DNA of 64,000 nucleotides from Rotaria sp. Silwood1. Taxonomy: Eukaryota; Rotifera; Eurotatoria; Philodinida; Philodinidae. Position numbers and translations under genes: made by a program. The stretch covers positions 434,001-498,000 of the forward strand of contig CAJNOP010000004.1 in assembly GCA_905250075.1 (NCBI GenBank). Reading direction: 5' to 3'. Shown here one piece after another: positions 35,067-46,000 of this stretch. Numbering within the stretch: the first letter of the stretch is position 1; every line of letters begins with the position of its first letter. The notes under the pieces are model-generated. The model ran no database searches. It was given only the letters and a program-made list of their open reading frames with translations, and was not told the DNA's origin.

Positions 35067-35714
35067 CAGTGATTGGATACTCAGTATTTTACTGAGTATT
35101 TTTGATACTTTTACTGAGTATTCAGGATTACTTGAGTACATTCTAACAGTATCAGTAAATTTACTTGTACTGAAAGATTTTACTGAAGTACAAAACTTTG
35201 TACTCATTTACTGAAGTACCAGTATTTAAGTACAAAATGTACTTTAGCCGGATATCAACATATTCTAATATATTACTACTTTGCATTCTCAGAAATGTCT
35301 ACATAATATTCATAATATTTAAACCTACCCACTATAAATTCATGCCTTTTGAATTTTCCTTGGTTATCAATGTTGATCATTTATGCCGAGGCTGTTTTAT
35401 GACAATGGAGATAGAAATATCGTGATAATGATTATTCATATACATTTTCCTTAATATGTCGCTAAGTTATAGACGTTAGGTGTGTATCACACATCCTAAC
35501 ATCGATATCAATGTGTTAAATGTACAGCTACGCTACATTATGGCTTTAAGTACTCTAATGTACTTAAATACTGTACTTGAGTACAATTCAGTACAGTACC
35601 GCTACTGACTGAAATTTACTCAAGTAAAAAGTATTTAAGTAAAGTACAAAGTACATTTTTTAAGTATCTTCAGTTTTACTGGTACTTCCTGTACTTGTAC
35701 TCGTCCAATGACTG
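35067..35714. mobile_element. hAT-type non-autonomous element, 648 bp, with perfect 8-bp target duplication
   Basis: Begins CAGTGATTGGA and ends TCCAATGACTG (complement CAGTCATTGGA). Both sides carry ATCGGATG (35059-35066 and 35715-35722), the 8-bp duplication expected of hAT transposition. The interior is dense in AGTAC, ACTTGAGTAC and ACTGAGTA words in both orientations. No transposase frame. Confidence 0.88.
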
Positions 35715-35884
35715 ATCGGATGTATTTGAGATACATATATCTATACCGGTATTCAAATGCATTCAACCCCCTAATATGAATCGATCCCCCAACGGATCGA
35801 TCCTTTTTCCAGCGGATATATTCTATATAAAGCAGGATCGATGGATAACGCTTATCATCTTTCTAAACTTTTTACAACTAACAT

Positions 35885-35956
35885 CACCGGATGGCTCACT
35901 GGTTAGAATGATAGCTACTAAGTTGATACATCCAATGTTCGAAACCTTATTCGGTC
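35885..35956 (+). pseudogene. Degenerate tRNA-like sequence (72 nt)
   Basis: Parsed in the standard tRNA layout the segment is exactly 72 nt. The acceptor stem CACCGGA / TTCGGTC forms 6 of 7 pairs, the A-box is TGGCTCACTGGTTAGA, and the T loop is TTCGAAA. D, anticodon and T stems each have mismatches and position 33 is A, not T. The triplet at the anticodon position is CTA. Best read as a tRNA relic or the head of a tRNA-derived SINE. Confidence 0.4.
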
Positions 35957-36118
35957 ACTCACTTTTTTTACTTATGACTTTCTTATGATTAATATGCTAT
36001 AAACAGATTCATATTACAATTCCAATAAAAAGTTCTGCTGCATACTACTGAATAACTATCTTCCTGGATCTATTTAATTAGAATATATTATTCTCTTCTA
36101 AGGGTTGGGCGTGAACCT

Positions 36119-36285
36119 AGGGTGTGGATGTTGGTGTGGGTGTGGGTTTGAGTGTAGGTGAATTAGAGTGAAAGAGATACTACACCCATACCACACACCC
36201 ACACCCACCCCTACCGAGACTCACACCACACACCCACACCCACACCCACTCCTACCGACACTGACACCACACACCCACACCACCC
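36119..36285. repeat. Telomere-like foldback, locus 7
   Basis: A short G-rich arm (GGTGTGGATGTTGGTGTGGG), spacer, then a C-rich arm containing a tandem block (ACACCACACACCCACACCCA with CTACCGA between copies). Confidence 0.75.
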
Positions 36286-36833
36286 TTCTGCCGCCCATGT
36301 TACATAGGTAAAAATTTTTTCACTTATAATAACGTAAAACAATCCAGTGTCATCTATATAAAATGAGGTATTATTATATTGGCTGAAGCGTAGTAATTTT
36401 CAACCAATTATTGAGCATATTTTGCCATGTCTATGAAGTATGAATGATGTTTCTTTCTTCATCAATTTGTTTTTTTTATCGAAGATTGAGGTTGTATAGA
36501 TAGTTTTATTTAATCTCTTATCGACGATTTGTAATATTATTCTTTAAATTTATTGTTCATCGATGTGGGAAAATATTAATATCTGTTGAATCGATTCTTG
36601 TAATTTTCTGAGTGATTATTTTTCACATAATAATATGTTAAATTTATATTTACGTTCACAAAATTACATATTTCTTTATATGTAATACGCAAATATATAT
36701 ATTTTTAATTTTCTCAACGACTAAACATGTGATTCAATTGAAGTGAAAAGAAATTCTCCTAGCAACGTCATCTTTTGTTTTCTTAATGTGTTTTGCTTTC
36801 AGATTGAAGCGTTAAAAGAAAAGAGAAGGAACA
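36286..36833. other. Intergenic, 5' region of the aldo-keto reductase
   Basis: AT-rich. A TTTGCTTTCAG acceptor (ends 36801) 32 nt before the start codon suggests an intron in the 5' leader. Confidence 0.35.
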
Positions 36834-37965
36834 ATGGAAAAAATGCCTACTCGTCAATTGGGAAAAAATGGTCCCCAAGTATCAGCGATCGGTTTTGGAG
36901 CAATGGGTTTATCAGCATTTTATGGAACTCCTGCATCTGATGAAGAAAGATTCAAAGTTCTTGATAGAACAATCGAACTTGGTTGTACTTTCATTGATAC
37001 AGCTGATGTGTATGGAGATAATGAAGAACTTATTGGAAAATATTTCAAAACTTATCCAGAACGAAGAAAAAAAGTACGAATTATTTTAAATTATAAAATA
37101 AATAAGAGAGATAATTGAATCGAGAGTTATATTTTTAATAAAAAAAAATACTAAATAAAATATTATGTTTAATTAGGTATTTCTTGCAACAAAATTTGGT
37201 AATGTTGTTTCTCCCGAAGGAAAATTCTCAGTTCGTGGTGATGCAGAATATGTTCGTCAAGCATTTGAACGAAGTTTAAAACGTCTTGATCTTGATTCTG
37301 TCGATCTTTATTATGCACATCGCATTGATAAAAATGTTCCTATTGAAGAAACAGTTAGTGCTATGAAAGAACTTGTTCAAAATGGAAAAGTTAAATATAT
37401 TGGTTTATCAGAATGTTCAAGTGATACAATTCGACGAGCTCATGCTGTTCATCCAATATCTTGTGTGCAAATTGAATATTCACCATTTAGTTTAGATATT
37501 GAACGAGATGATATTGCTCTTTTAAAAACATGTCGAGAACTTGGAGTTGCTATTATTTGTTATTCACCATTAGGTCGAGGTCTTTTAACTGGACAATATC
37601 AAAGTCCAGATGATTTTGAAGAAAATGATTTTCGACGAAGTCAACCAAGATTTTCAAAAGAAAATTTTCCAAAAAATCTTGAATTAGTTAATTATATTAA
37701 AGAATTAGCTAAGAAAAAAAATTGTACACCAGGTCAATTAACATTATCATGGATTCTAGCTCAAGGTGACGATTTTATTCCAATACCTGGTACAACAAAA
37801 ATTAAAAATTTAGAAGAAAATATTGCAGCTGTTCATATTCATCTAACTGATCAAGAAGTTAAAGAAATTCGTGAAGCTTGTGCAAAAGCTAATATTGTTG
37901 GTGAACGTTATTCAAAACAATTTTGTAGTAATTTATATGGTGATTCAGCTCCAATGAAGAAATAA
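36834..37965 (+). CDS. Aldo-keto reductase, AKR13/YakC-like
   Basis: Exons 36834-37073 and 37177-37965, phase 0, give 342 aa, normal for the family. These are cytosolic NADPH-dependent reductases of aldehydes and ketones with a TIM-barrel fold. The catalytic tetrad is complete: D55 (FIDTADVYG), Y60, K86 (LATKFG) and H128 (DLYYAHRID). The N-terminal RQLGKNGPQVSAIGFGAMGL and the later IEYSPFSLDIE and PIPGTTKIKNLEENI are typical of the group that includes plant auxin-induced, fungal and bacterial YakC-like enzymes. The close match to a group best known to me from fungi, plants and bacteria raises the possibility of horizontal origin, but the gene has a short intron and host-like codon use, so it is at least domesticated. 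Substrate unknown. Confidence 0.9.
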
Positions 37966-38481
37966 TTGAACGATTTAGATTTCTATCAATCAAACTAGCT
38001 ATTTTATTTACATTATCACAGACTATTGCATAAGTATGTTCAGAATCTCACATCGTCTACTGCTCTATCAATATTTATTTTATTATCTCAATTGCTTTTT
38101 TTGTATTAGTCTAGCATTCGTCACTATGATCAATAAAATTGAAAAAAAATAATATGAAAATCTTTCATCTAGACGTTTTCTATTGTTATTATAATGTTCT
38201 ACATGGATGTGATAACTTTTCGTTATGCAATCGAACTCTGACAGAAATCAATCAATATATAGTCGACATTTTCAGAATTAATATTTAGTTTTCTTCATTG
38301 GAAGCAACGATAACATAGAGACCATTGCAAATTTTACACAAAGTCAATGGATGCAAGATTGATTTGATGATTCTTGAATCAAAGGCAATATTTTATTCTC
38401 CTCAAGATGTATTCATGTTTTTAAAAAATCTTATTGTTCATTATCATCTTTAAGTGAGTTTTCATGAAAAATGAATTCTTA
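37966..38481. other. Intergenic, nothing recognised
   Basis: An ATCAATAAAATT word at about 38130 could be a polyadenylation signal for the reductase gene. Otherwise AT-rich sequence. Confidence 0.4.
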
Positions 38482-38626
38482 GGGTGGGGTGTGGGTGTGG
38501 GGTGTGGGGTGCGGGTGTGGGTGGGTGTGGCTGTGGCTGTGGGTGTGGTTGGGTGGTTGGGTGTGCGTGTGCGTGTGATCGTTGTTGTTCATTATATCTA
38601 CACCCACATCCACACTCCCACCCACC
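38482..38626. repeat. Telomere-like foldback, locus 8
   Basis: G-rich arm (GGTGTGGGGTGTGGGGTGCG and variants), spacer with GTTGTTCATTATATCTACACC, then a short C-rich arm. The spacer resembles those of loci 4 and 5. This is the rightmost array; none occurs from here to 64 kb. Confidence 0.8.
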
Positions 38627-38905
38627 AAAATTTTGTCAGGAGAACAACTCTCTTGCAGTGTGGTAAGCGCATTTGTATTCGAAAAATGCCTAATTGGATT
38701 ATCCAATTCGGCTAGTGGAAGATTTGGTAGATTTATAGCAAATATAGTACTACTGATGTTGTAAGAATTTATTGACATGTGTTGATAATAACTCAATTCT
38801 AGAATCAATAAATAAGTTTTAGAGTTTCATCGAAATGTCTGAATTCAAAAACAAAAACATCAATGCGTTGAAATCATGTTTCTTTAATGCATTACACGAT
38901 ATGTA

Positions 38906-40323
38906 AGGTCTGTCCAAAAAAAAGAATGGCCGTGGGTATTTTTGGAATAACTCAAGAAAGGAATGAGCTAGAGAACTGCAGTTTTCATCATTATGTAGAT
39001 CCATGAGTACTCTATATATTCATCAAGACATGATGGAAATCTATGTGGATTCAGTGTCTCATCATCATCGATTTTTCAAAGAGTCCAGTACAGTTTTTTA
39101 ATGTTCTATAGAGATCTATATGTGTAAACTCTTTAAAAGGTAGCTCAGAGACACCGCTACAAAACGGCACAAGATCCACCTCTCTAGCTTTTGTAGTTGT
39201 TCAATGGCACTCATTTTTCTAAAATCTATGATACCGGTTTTCTCCAGTGTCAGTAATCGTAAAAATTCATAATAAAATACATAATAAATAGGAGTTTATT
39301 TTCAAGCAAACTATCATATACAAAATAAACGATAATTTCATATAAGCGCAAGTGAAATGAAAAGTTTTTTTGTTGATTTTATCGCAAGACTTTAATTCAG
39401 TAGTAAAATGTTCTAATAAAATTCTGCAAATGACATAGAAATCAATATCACGAGAATATATTCAACTTATTCATCATCACTACTATTACTGACATCATCA
39501 TCTTCATATAAATCAAGATCAGATTCATCATTGTCAGTCTCAACTAGTGTTGATTCAATTGATTCAATATAATTATTAGCTGCTTTGTATGTGGCTTCAT
39601 ATTGTTTAGTTAGTTGGAAAAATCCAGTTGCTGTTGAAAAGGGTCCATTCTCGTACTACATATGCTATTTTTTATAGAAGAATGAAAACATCGAATAGGA
39701 AATCACTAGCGGACGAATAGTAAATTATGGCCGTTGGCAAGTCAAAATGTAAATGCTGCTTAGAGCAATTAAAGTATATGACAAAGTAAATGAACAATTT
39801 GAATGATTACTGAAAAGATACGAAAAAACGTGTGCGAAATTATATTATTTATTGTTTCAAATTTTCAATTCCTTTGACTATACTTTCTTTGTCGATAGTC
39901 TGTTTCACTTGCGCTTATATGAAATTATCGTTTATTTTGTATATGATAGTTTGCTTGAAGATAAACTCCTATTTATTATGTATTTTATTATGAATTTTTA
40001 CGATTACTGACACTGGAGAAAACCGGTGTCATCGATTTTAGGGTAATGAGTACCATTGAAGAACTACAAAACGGTGTCTCTGAGCTACCTTTTAAAGAAT
40101 TTAGATATATAGGTCTCTATAGAACATTAAAAAACTGCACTGGACTCTTTGAAAAATCGATGATGATGAGACACTGAATCTACATAGATTTCCATCATAT
40201 CTTGATGAATATATAGAGTACTCACGGATCTATATAATGATGAAAACTGCAGCTCTCTAGCTCATTCCTTTCTTGAGTTATTGCAAAAATACCCATGGCC
40301 ATTCCTTTTTTTTTGACAGACCT
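38906..40323 (-). mobile_element. Foldback DNA element, copy 2 (centre inverted relative to copy 1)
   Basis: Same ends (AGGTCTGTCC at left, GACAGACCT at right) and TA on both sides (38904-38905, 40324-40325). Arms of about 430 bp match those of copy 1. The central segment with the acidic frame reads on the minus strand here (about 39470-39648) although the right flank is in the same orientation in both copies. Arms and centre are otherwise highly similar. Confidence 0.8.
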
Positions 40324-41873
40324 TAGTTTATCATCAATTATTCAGCTAATGCTTACTTACGAGATGGTTGATCTAATATAAAATAATCTATGAAAAAAAC
40401 GAATTATCAATACAATTAATAAGGTTTTTACATATAATTCAAAATTCTTGAGTTTAATACACTTCAATATATAAATAATAATCGTTCTATGTCACAAAGA
40501 GTCCTATCAAGTTTGATCTTAGTAGTCAGCAATGATTGAGTAATACTCATTCAATATCACTATAGACTACTGATGCTGCATATGAACAACCCTTCTGGAT
40601 ATTATATTCACATTTTGAATATTGAAAAAATTGTTTTTTTTTTATATCCTGAATAACCTGAACTTATTATCTATGAAATTTTAAGGTTTTATGAAATCAT
40701 CAGCAAGACAAAAAAAAATAATATGCTGAAGTAAACGAAAACCAAATGTAACCTACACTTTATCAATATTCAGAAACACTTTGTTGTTTTTGTTTTTCTA
40801 TTCTCATGACCTTGAATTACTGAATAAATTTTAGCGTACTCGATTCGTTTTTTTGATCGTTTCTTGTTTTCGAAAGCAGTAAAGCCGGTCAAACTGGAAC
40901 TTTTATAACAAATGCAACACCAAAAATAAGAAGATATGTGTTTGAGAAAAAAAAAATTTTAAGGGAAACTTTGTGGTTTTTTTTGAAAAACTCAGACTTT
41001 CCATAGAGTTACACTCTGGTTGCTTACGACTTTCGTGTAAGTTAGTTCAATTTGACTGAAATTTTCACACCGAGAAAGTCAAAAGTCCAATTTTGGCACT
41101 GAAAATTTACATATTTCTTTTATGACGAACAAAAAAAAGAGGTTTTTGGAAAGCCTTAAAATTATCTCTGAAATGTAGACTTGGGTATCTTTAAAAATTT
41201 TTTACTTACAAAACTTATCTCACTAGATAAATGAAGTAAGTCTTTGAACAGCAAATATAAAATAATAAATAAATTGATGAAAACGCTCTTTTCAAGGTGT
41301 TTCTTTTTCTTTTCTTTTTACGCTTATTATAAAAAATATCAAATGCGTATATCGAAAAAAATACAGGTATACAATAACCTTGCGTTATTCATATATTATT
41401 TGTCAGAACAATTTTTTACATTTTTTTATATGAAAGCTGAAAACGATAGACGAATTGTCATTGTAGCTCATCTTGATGATGAACAATGTGTTGAATCAAC
41501 AAATGAAAAATTTAATGAACTAAAAATTCGTTTTAATAAACATTTAAAAACTATTCCTGAATTATATTCACAAGATGATGATCATGATTCAGAATATATT
41601 GATGGTTTTCGAATGAAATGTCGTTTTATTAAATCGAATCATATGTTATTATTTACTAACGAACAAGATCGTCTTATTGAAATAACTGAAGCAACACGAC
41701 GTCAATCGTATATTGATGTTCATAAACATTATCGCATCGATTTATTTGATTTATATATTTTATCGATTCGTTTAATTCATAAATCAATGTCTTTAAATGA
41801 TTGGTGGATAGCTTATAAGACTTTTGTAACAACATCGAATATTAATAGTAAAGAAAAACAAATTCAATTACTT
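40324..41873 (+). repeat. Segmental duplication, copy 2 (matches 8450-9998)
   Basis: Collinear with 8450-9998, with scattered single-base differences and small length changes in homopolymers. It continues into unduplicated sequence inside the Mab-21-like gene, so this copy probably holds the parental arrangement. Confidence 0.8.
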
Positions 41874-42911
41874 TGTGCGCCTGCTTTTAATTTACCTTTA
41901 CCGAAACAGATAGCACTTCAATCAGCTTCTTTAATAGAATTTTATGAAATGTTCAAAACAACTATATTTTCAATTTATCGACCATCAACATCAAATTTAT
42001 TCTCAACTATAAGTTATATTACTCCAGCTATACAATTATCATTTCGACCAAAAATTCTTCAATGGTTTGATAAAAGAATCCAAAATCATCAACGTTTAAA
42101 AGATCTTTTAAATAATAATTGTTTATGTTTAGTTGCTTGTGGATCTAAAAAGACATCATTTCAATATGATTTTTCTCTTATTGAATATCATATTATGAAT
42201 CAGTTTAATGCAAGTGAATATCAATTAAATATACTTGTTAAAAAATTTGCTATGAAATATTTACATTGTTCATTAGATAATTATTTTCTTCGTACAACAA
42301 TTTTATGGATATGTGAAATACATGATCTTGAAAATTATCATAATATATTTGAAGTTTGGATATCATATATGCGTGATGTATGTCGAAAACGTTATTTAGC
42401 ACATTATTTTATTGAAAATATTAATATATATGAAAAACATTCTGGTTTAGAAGATATAATCAATACAATTGATTATAAAAATATTGATCTAGTGATTGAA
42501 AAACTTGAAGAAAATCTTATTTTTCCCTATTTTCATCAATATAATGTTCGTCTGAAAATGTTAGTAAAATTTATTGAATCTCAACCTGTTTTAGCTTTTA
42601 AAATGAAAATAATTTATAATGTTATTGTTAAATCAAAATTTCTTAATGCTAATAATTCATTACATGAAATATGTAGTATACTTTGTCATTTATCATTATT
42701 AGAAGATACAGATCAAGATAATATAATTAATTTTTGGTATCAACAATGGAAACCATTATTTATAGATTTTGATCGAGATGATATTGTTCTTCAACAATCA
42801 ACAATCGATTATCCACCAGATCAATTAGCACAACATATGACAACAAGTGTATTTAAACTTATTCAAATAGATTTAAATCAAATGATTAATTCAATAGAAT
42901 CGAATATGTAA
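41430..42911 (+). CDS. Mab-21 domain protein (cGAS-like fold), probably without nucleotidyltransferase activity
   Basis: From MKAENDRRIVIV the frame gives 493 aa; an in-frame ATG at 41277 would add 51 residues, but that extension is Phe/Tyr-rich and looks non-coding, so I prefer 41430. The C-terminal half fits the Mab-21 helical domain: ITPAIQL, YDFSLIEYHIMNQF, then SLDNYFLRTTILWICEIHDL, close to the family's Y-x-LKT-x-LLW-x-CE signature. The N-terminal part should hold the GSxxEG and DxD metal site. The matching segment reads SEYIDGFRMKCRFIKSNHML, where the Gly-Ser and the aspartates are missing. Active relatives (cGAS and cGLR) make cyclic dinucleotides; this protein probably acts without catalysis. 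Single-exon, unlike most genes here. Its 5' part is duplicated at 9555. Confidence 0.7.
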   Translation: MKAENDRRIVIVAHLDDEQCVESTNEKFNELKIRFNKHLKTIPELYSQDDDHDSEYIDGFRMKCRFIKSNHMLLFTNEQDRLIEITEATRRQSYIDVHKHYRIDLFDLYILSIRLIHKSMSLNDWWIAYKTFVTTSNINSKEKQIQLLCAPAFNLPLPKQIALQSASLIEFYEMFKTTIFSIYRPSTSNLFSTISYITPAIQLSFRPKILQWFDKRIQNHQRLKDLLNNNCLCLVACGSKKTSFQYDFSLIEYHIMNQFNASEYQLNILVKKFAMKYLHCSLDNYFLRTTILWICEIHDLENYHNIFEVWISYMRDVCRKRYLAHYFIENINIYEKHSGLEDIINTIDYKNIDLVIEKLEENLIFPYFHQYNVRLKMLVKFIESQPVLAFKMKIIYNVIVKSKFLNANNSLHEICSILCHLSLLEDTDQDNIINFWYQQWKPLFIDFDRDDIVLQQSTIDYPPDQLAQHMTTSVFKLIQIDLNQMINSIESNM

Positions 42912-43064
42912 TAAATAAAACGAAAAGAACATTATTTTTTTTTTTGATTAAGAAAACAAAAAAAAAAGAAACAATAAGACACAAGACTAGACTAGTTAGT
43001 GCAACAAAAAATGATATCACATATGAAAGAAAAATTCTTATAAATATATTTTTTTTTATTCAAT

Positions 43065-46000
43065 CTATTCATTACGAGATTCAGCTATATTTAATATAAT
43101 TTGAATAGATTTTTGTGCTTTTTGAAAGTATATATTTGCTTCTTCTTGATAACTATTTTGTGATATCTAAACAAAATTTTATAAGTTCTAATAATGTTTT
43201 GCTTCAAAATTTTTTTTTTTTTTTACTTTTGTTTGTGATTCATTATCATTATTATTATCAGTATTTTTAAGTAATGATAAAGAAAATATTTCAATACGTT
43301 TATATGCACCATATATTGCTGTTTCAAGGCATTTAATACCAACCTATAATTATGATCATGATATTTTATTTTATTTTATTTATATTAATAATAACTTACA
43401 AGAAAATCTGCTTTTGTATTTATATTAAATAATGATGCTAATTTTTGAAGTGGTTCCCATAATTCATTTATTTGACGAATAACTTCTAAGGAAGCTTCAA
43501 GACATCGTTGTAAACAACGATCTTCAGTTATTTGTTTACTATAATAAAAAATATTCAAATAATCATTGTTCATTATTGAAGTATTTTTTAAAGAAAAATT
43601 TTTCAATAAATAACAAGTATAAAAATTTCGAATCATTGAACAAGAAAATTGTGTCAAAATTAGGGTATGTCTCCTCAAGCGAGAGAAGTCTGCAGATGAT
43701 TTCTCAACCATTAAAAATTTCCTTTTTCCTCCGATGGAATTTCAGTTTTGCGTTTGTCGATTTTCAAAAACAAAATATTCATCTCTCCTCAGGTCTTGAC
43801 AATGTCGGAAAAGCTTCAGTCAAGTTAATCTTCTATTGAATACTTCAGATGATATAACAACTGTCTGTAAATTTTTATCGACGGAAAGCTTTGTACACAA
43901 GATTAACCAAGAATTCTAAGAAAATTTAAAATATACAATAAGATTTTCGACTCTGCTTACAAATGCGGCAGATCAAACGAGTTTTAATTAGATAGAAAAT
44001 TACGAACTAAATTTCGTTTATATTGAGAACACACAGCATACATTTGTTTTTCTTTCAATAGACTCAGTAGCGTAAATAGGGGGGGGCGCGTGGGGCGTTA
44101 CGCCCCCCCTGCTTCGGAAAATCACTAGAAAAAAAGGGGTTTACGCCCCCCCCTGCTTTTGAAAATTCCGTTGTTTTTGCTCATCAAAATAGAAAAAAAG
44201 GGGTATACGCCCCCCTGCTTTCGGAAATTCCAGTTTTTCGCTCATGAAAATTTGCGTTAGTTTTGAAGGAATAAATTTTGGGATTAGGCTGAGGGGGAGT
44301 AGGGGCTTTTTTTTTTTTTTACTGTTCACTTTAGATTTTTGGGAACCTCTCCACTCTTGGAAACAATCGACAACCTTGATTATGGTCCCCTGTTTCTGCA
44401 AAGTTTATTTTTTTGGTGGTGGAAATAAAAAATTAGTATTACGCCCCCCCTGCTCTGACATGTGACTTACGCCCCTGAATAGACTGAGTATTCATCTTTA
44501 CTTGTTCATATTGTAATGTATATATCGATGACTTTTCTTGCATTGACATCAGAAAATGATTTTTGAAAGTATCTTTATGCATAAGCAACGTAATATTTAT
44601 TTTGTTTCGTTTGGAAAATAATTTAACAATACGTAACAGCATCCTATATTTATACTTTACATCTCATTTGTAAATAACGTAAAATTTCAAGACAAATAAA
44701 CATCGCAAAAAATAAATATTACTAAAAGAAAAAACAAAAGCTTAAGGATTCTTTGGTTTTTTTTTCGACAAACAAAGTTGCAAAAGAGAATACTAACAAA
44801 CTCTACAACTTTCTAAATTTAACTAGACTTAAATTAAAAGTGAACATAACTTAATATAGATATATAAGATTAGTTATTTGTTTTCATCTCTTTCGATATT
44901 TTTAAATTTTTTTAATAAAATCTATACATTTTATTTGGTGTATTAAATTCGTAGAATAATCATTCTCGTTTTTTTTGTTTTTTAATTTCTAAACTTACAA
45001 ATGTTTTTCTTCATCAGTTGTGTCTGCCATTTTCTGTACTGTCAAATATGCATTTAGAAGTTCTGTATCAGTTTCTAATGTTTCCATCAACGTTTTTGTA
45101 GTTGTATGTAATGGTGCAATAATTACTCGCATTTCTTGTTCTAATGGTTCCCACTAATAAATAAATAGAAAAAAAAAACTTAATTCTAATTTTTTTTCTT
45201 AAAGTCAATTTAATATTGTACTTTTCTCATTCCATATGTAAGTAATGCACACATTGAACTAAGTGCTGTACCAAATGTTGCTACAAGTGATGTAACACAA
45301 CTTCCACCAGGTACTAATGTACGTGCACTAATATGTTTAATTAAATCTTTTATTTCCATTGAATTAATTGTATCATCATGTCCTTCACGATCACGTATAA
45401 TATATTCAATAATACGTTCTTTTGGTATAAATGGTGCTATAGAATTTAAACCTAAACGTTGTATAACTAAACGAAGTTTTTGATCTTCATCAAGAATAAA
45501 TAAATTTTCTTTTTGAATAAAATATTCAGCAGCCATTAATAATGGTCGTAATGGTACAAGACCAACTATTTGTGAACCACAAATACCTATATTTAATGTT
45601 TCAGCTTCAGCTGCACATTGTAAATAAGCTGTATGTATATTTGTTACTTCAAAATCTGTTAAATTAAGTGAAATTTGAGATAAATTTGCTTCTTCAAGCC
45701 ACCAACCAAGACCACGAACACATTTTAATTTACCTGGCTAGAAAATTAAAATTGATTTAATATCGTTTTCTTAATTGCCTTTTTTTGTGAATGTTTACTT
45801 CGTCTTGACTTCGTCCTTGTTCACGAATATTTAATGCAATACGATGAGCTTGTTCTTTTGTACCAAGTAAATTGATATTATATGCAATTAAAAATTTTCG
45901 TGCACCAACACATGTCGCACCCCATGTAGGTATAAATTCACTAGGTCCTATTTAATATTTATTTATTTATTTATTTATGTAGAAAAATAAAGAAATAAAG

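Noticed and set aside
10292..38626. Arrays as true ancient chromosome fusions
   Set aside because: Eight fusions in 28 kb is implausible and spacers are partly shared; a dispersed repeat family or repeated repair events fit better.
41277..41429. N-terminal extension of the Mab-21-like protein
   Set aside because: Phe/Tyr-rich low-complexity translation of AT-rich DNA, and the family's fold begins after it. I kept the start at 41430.
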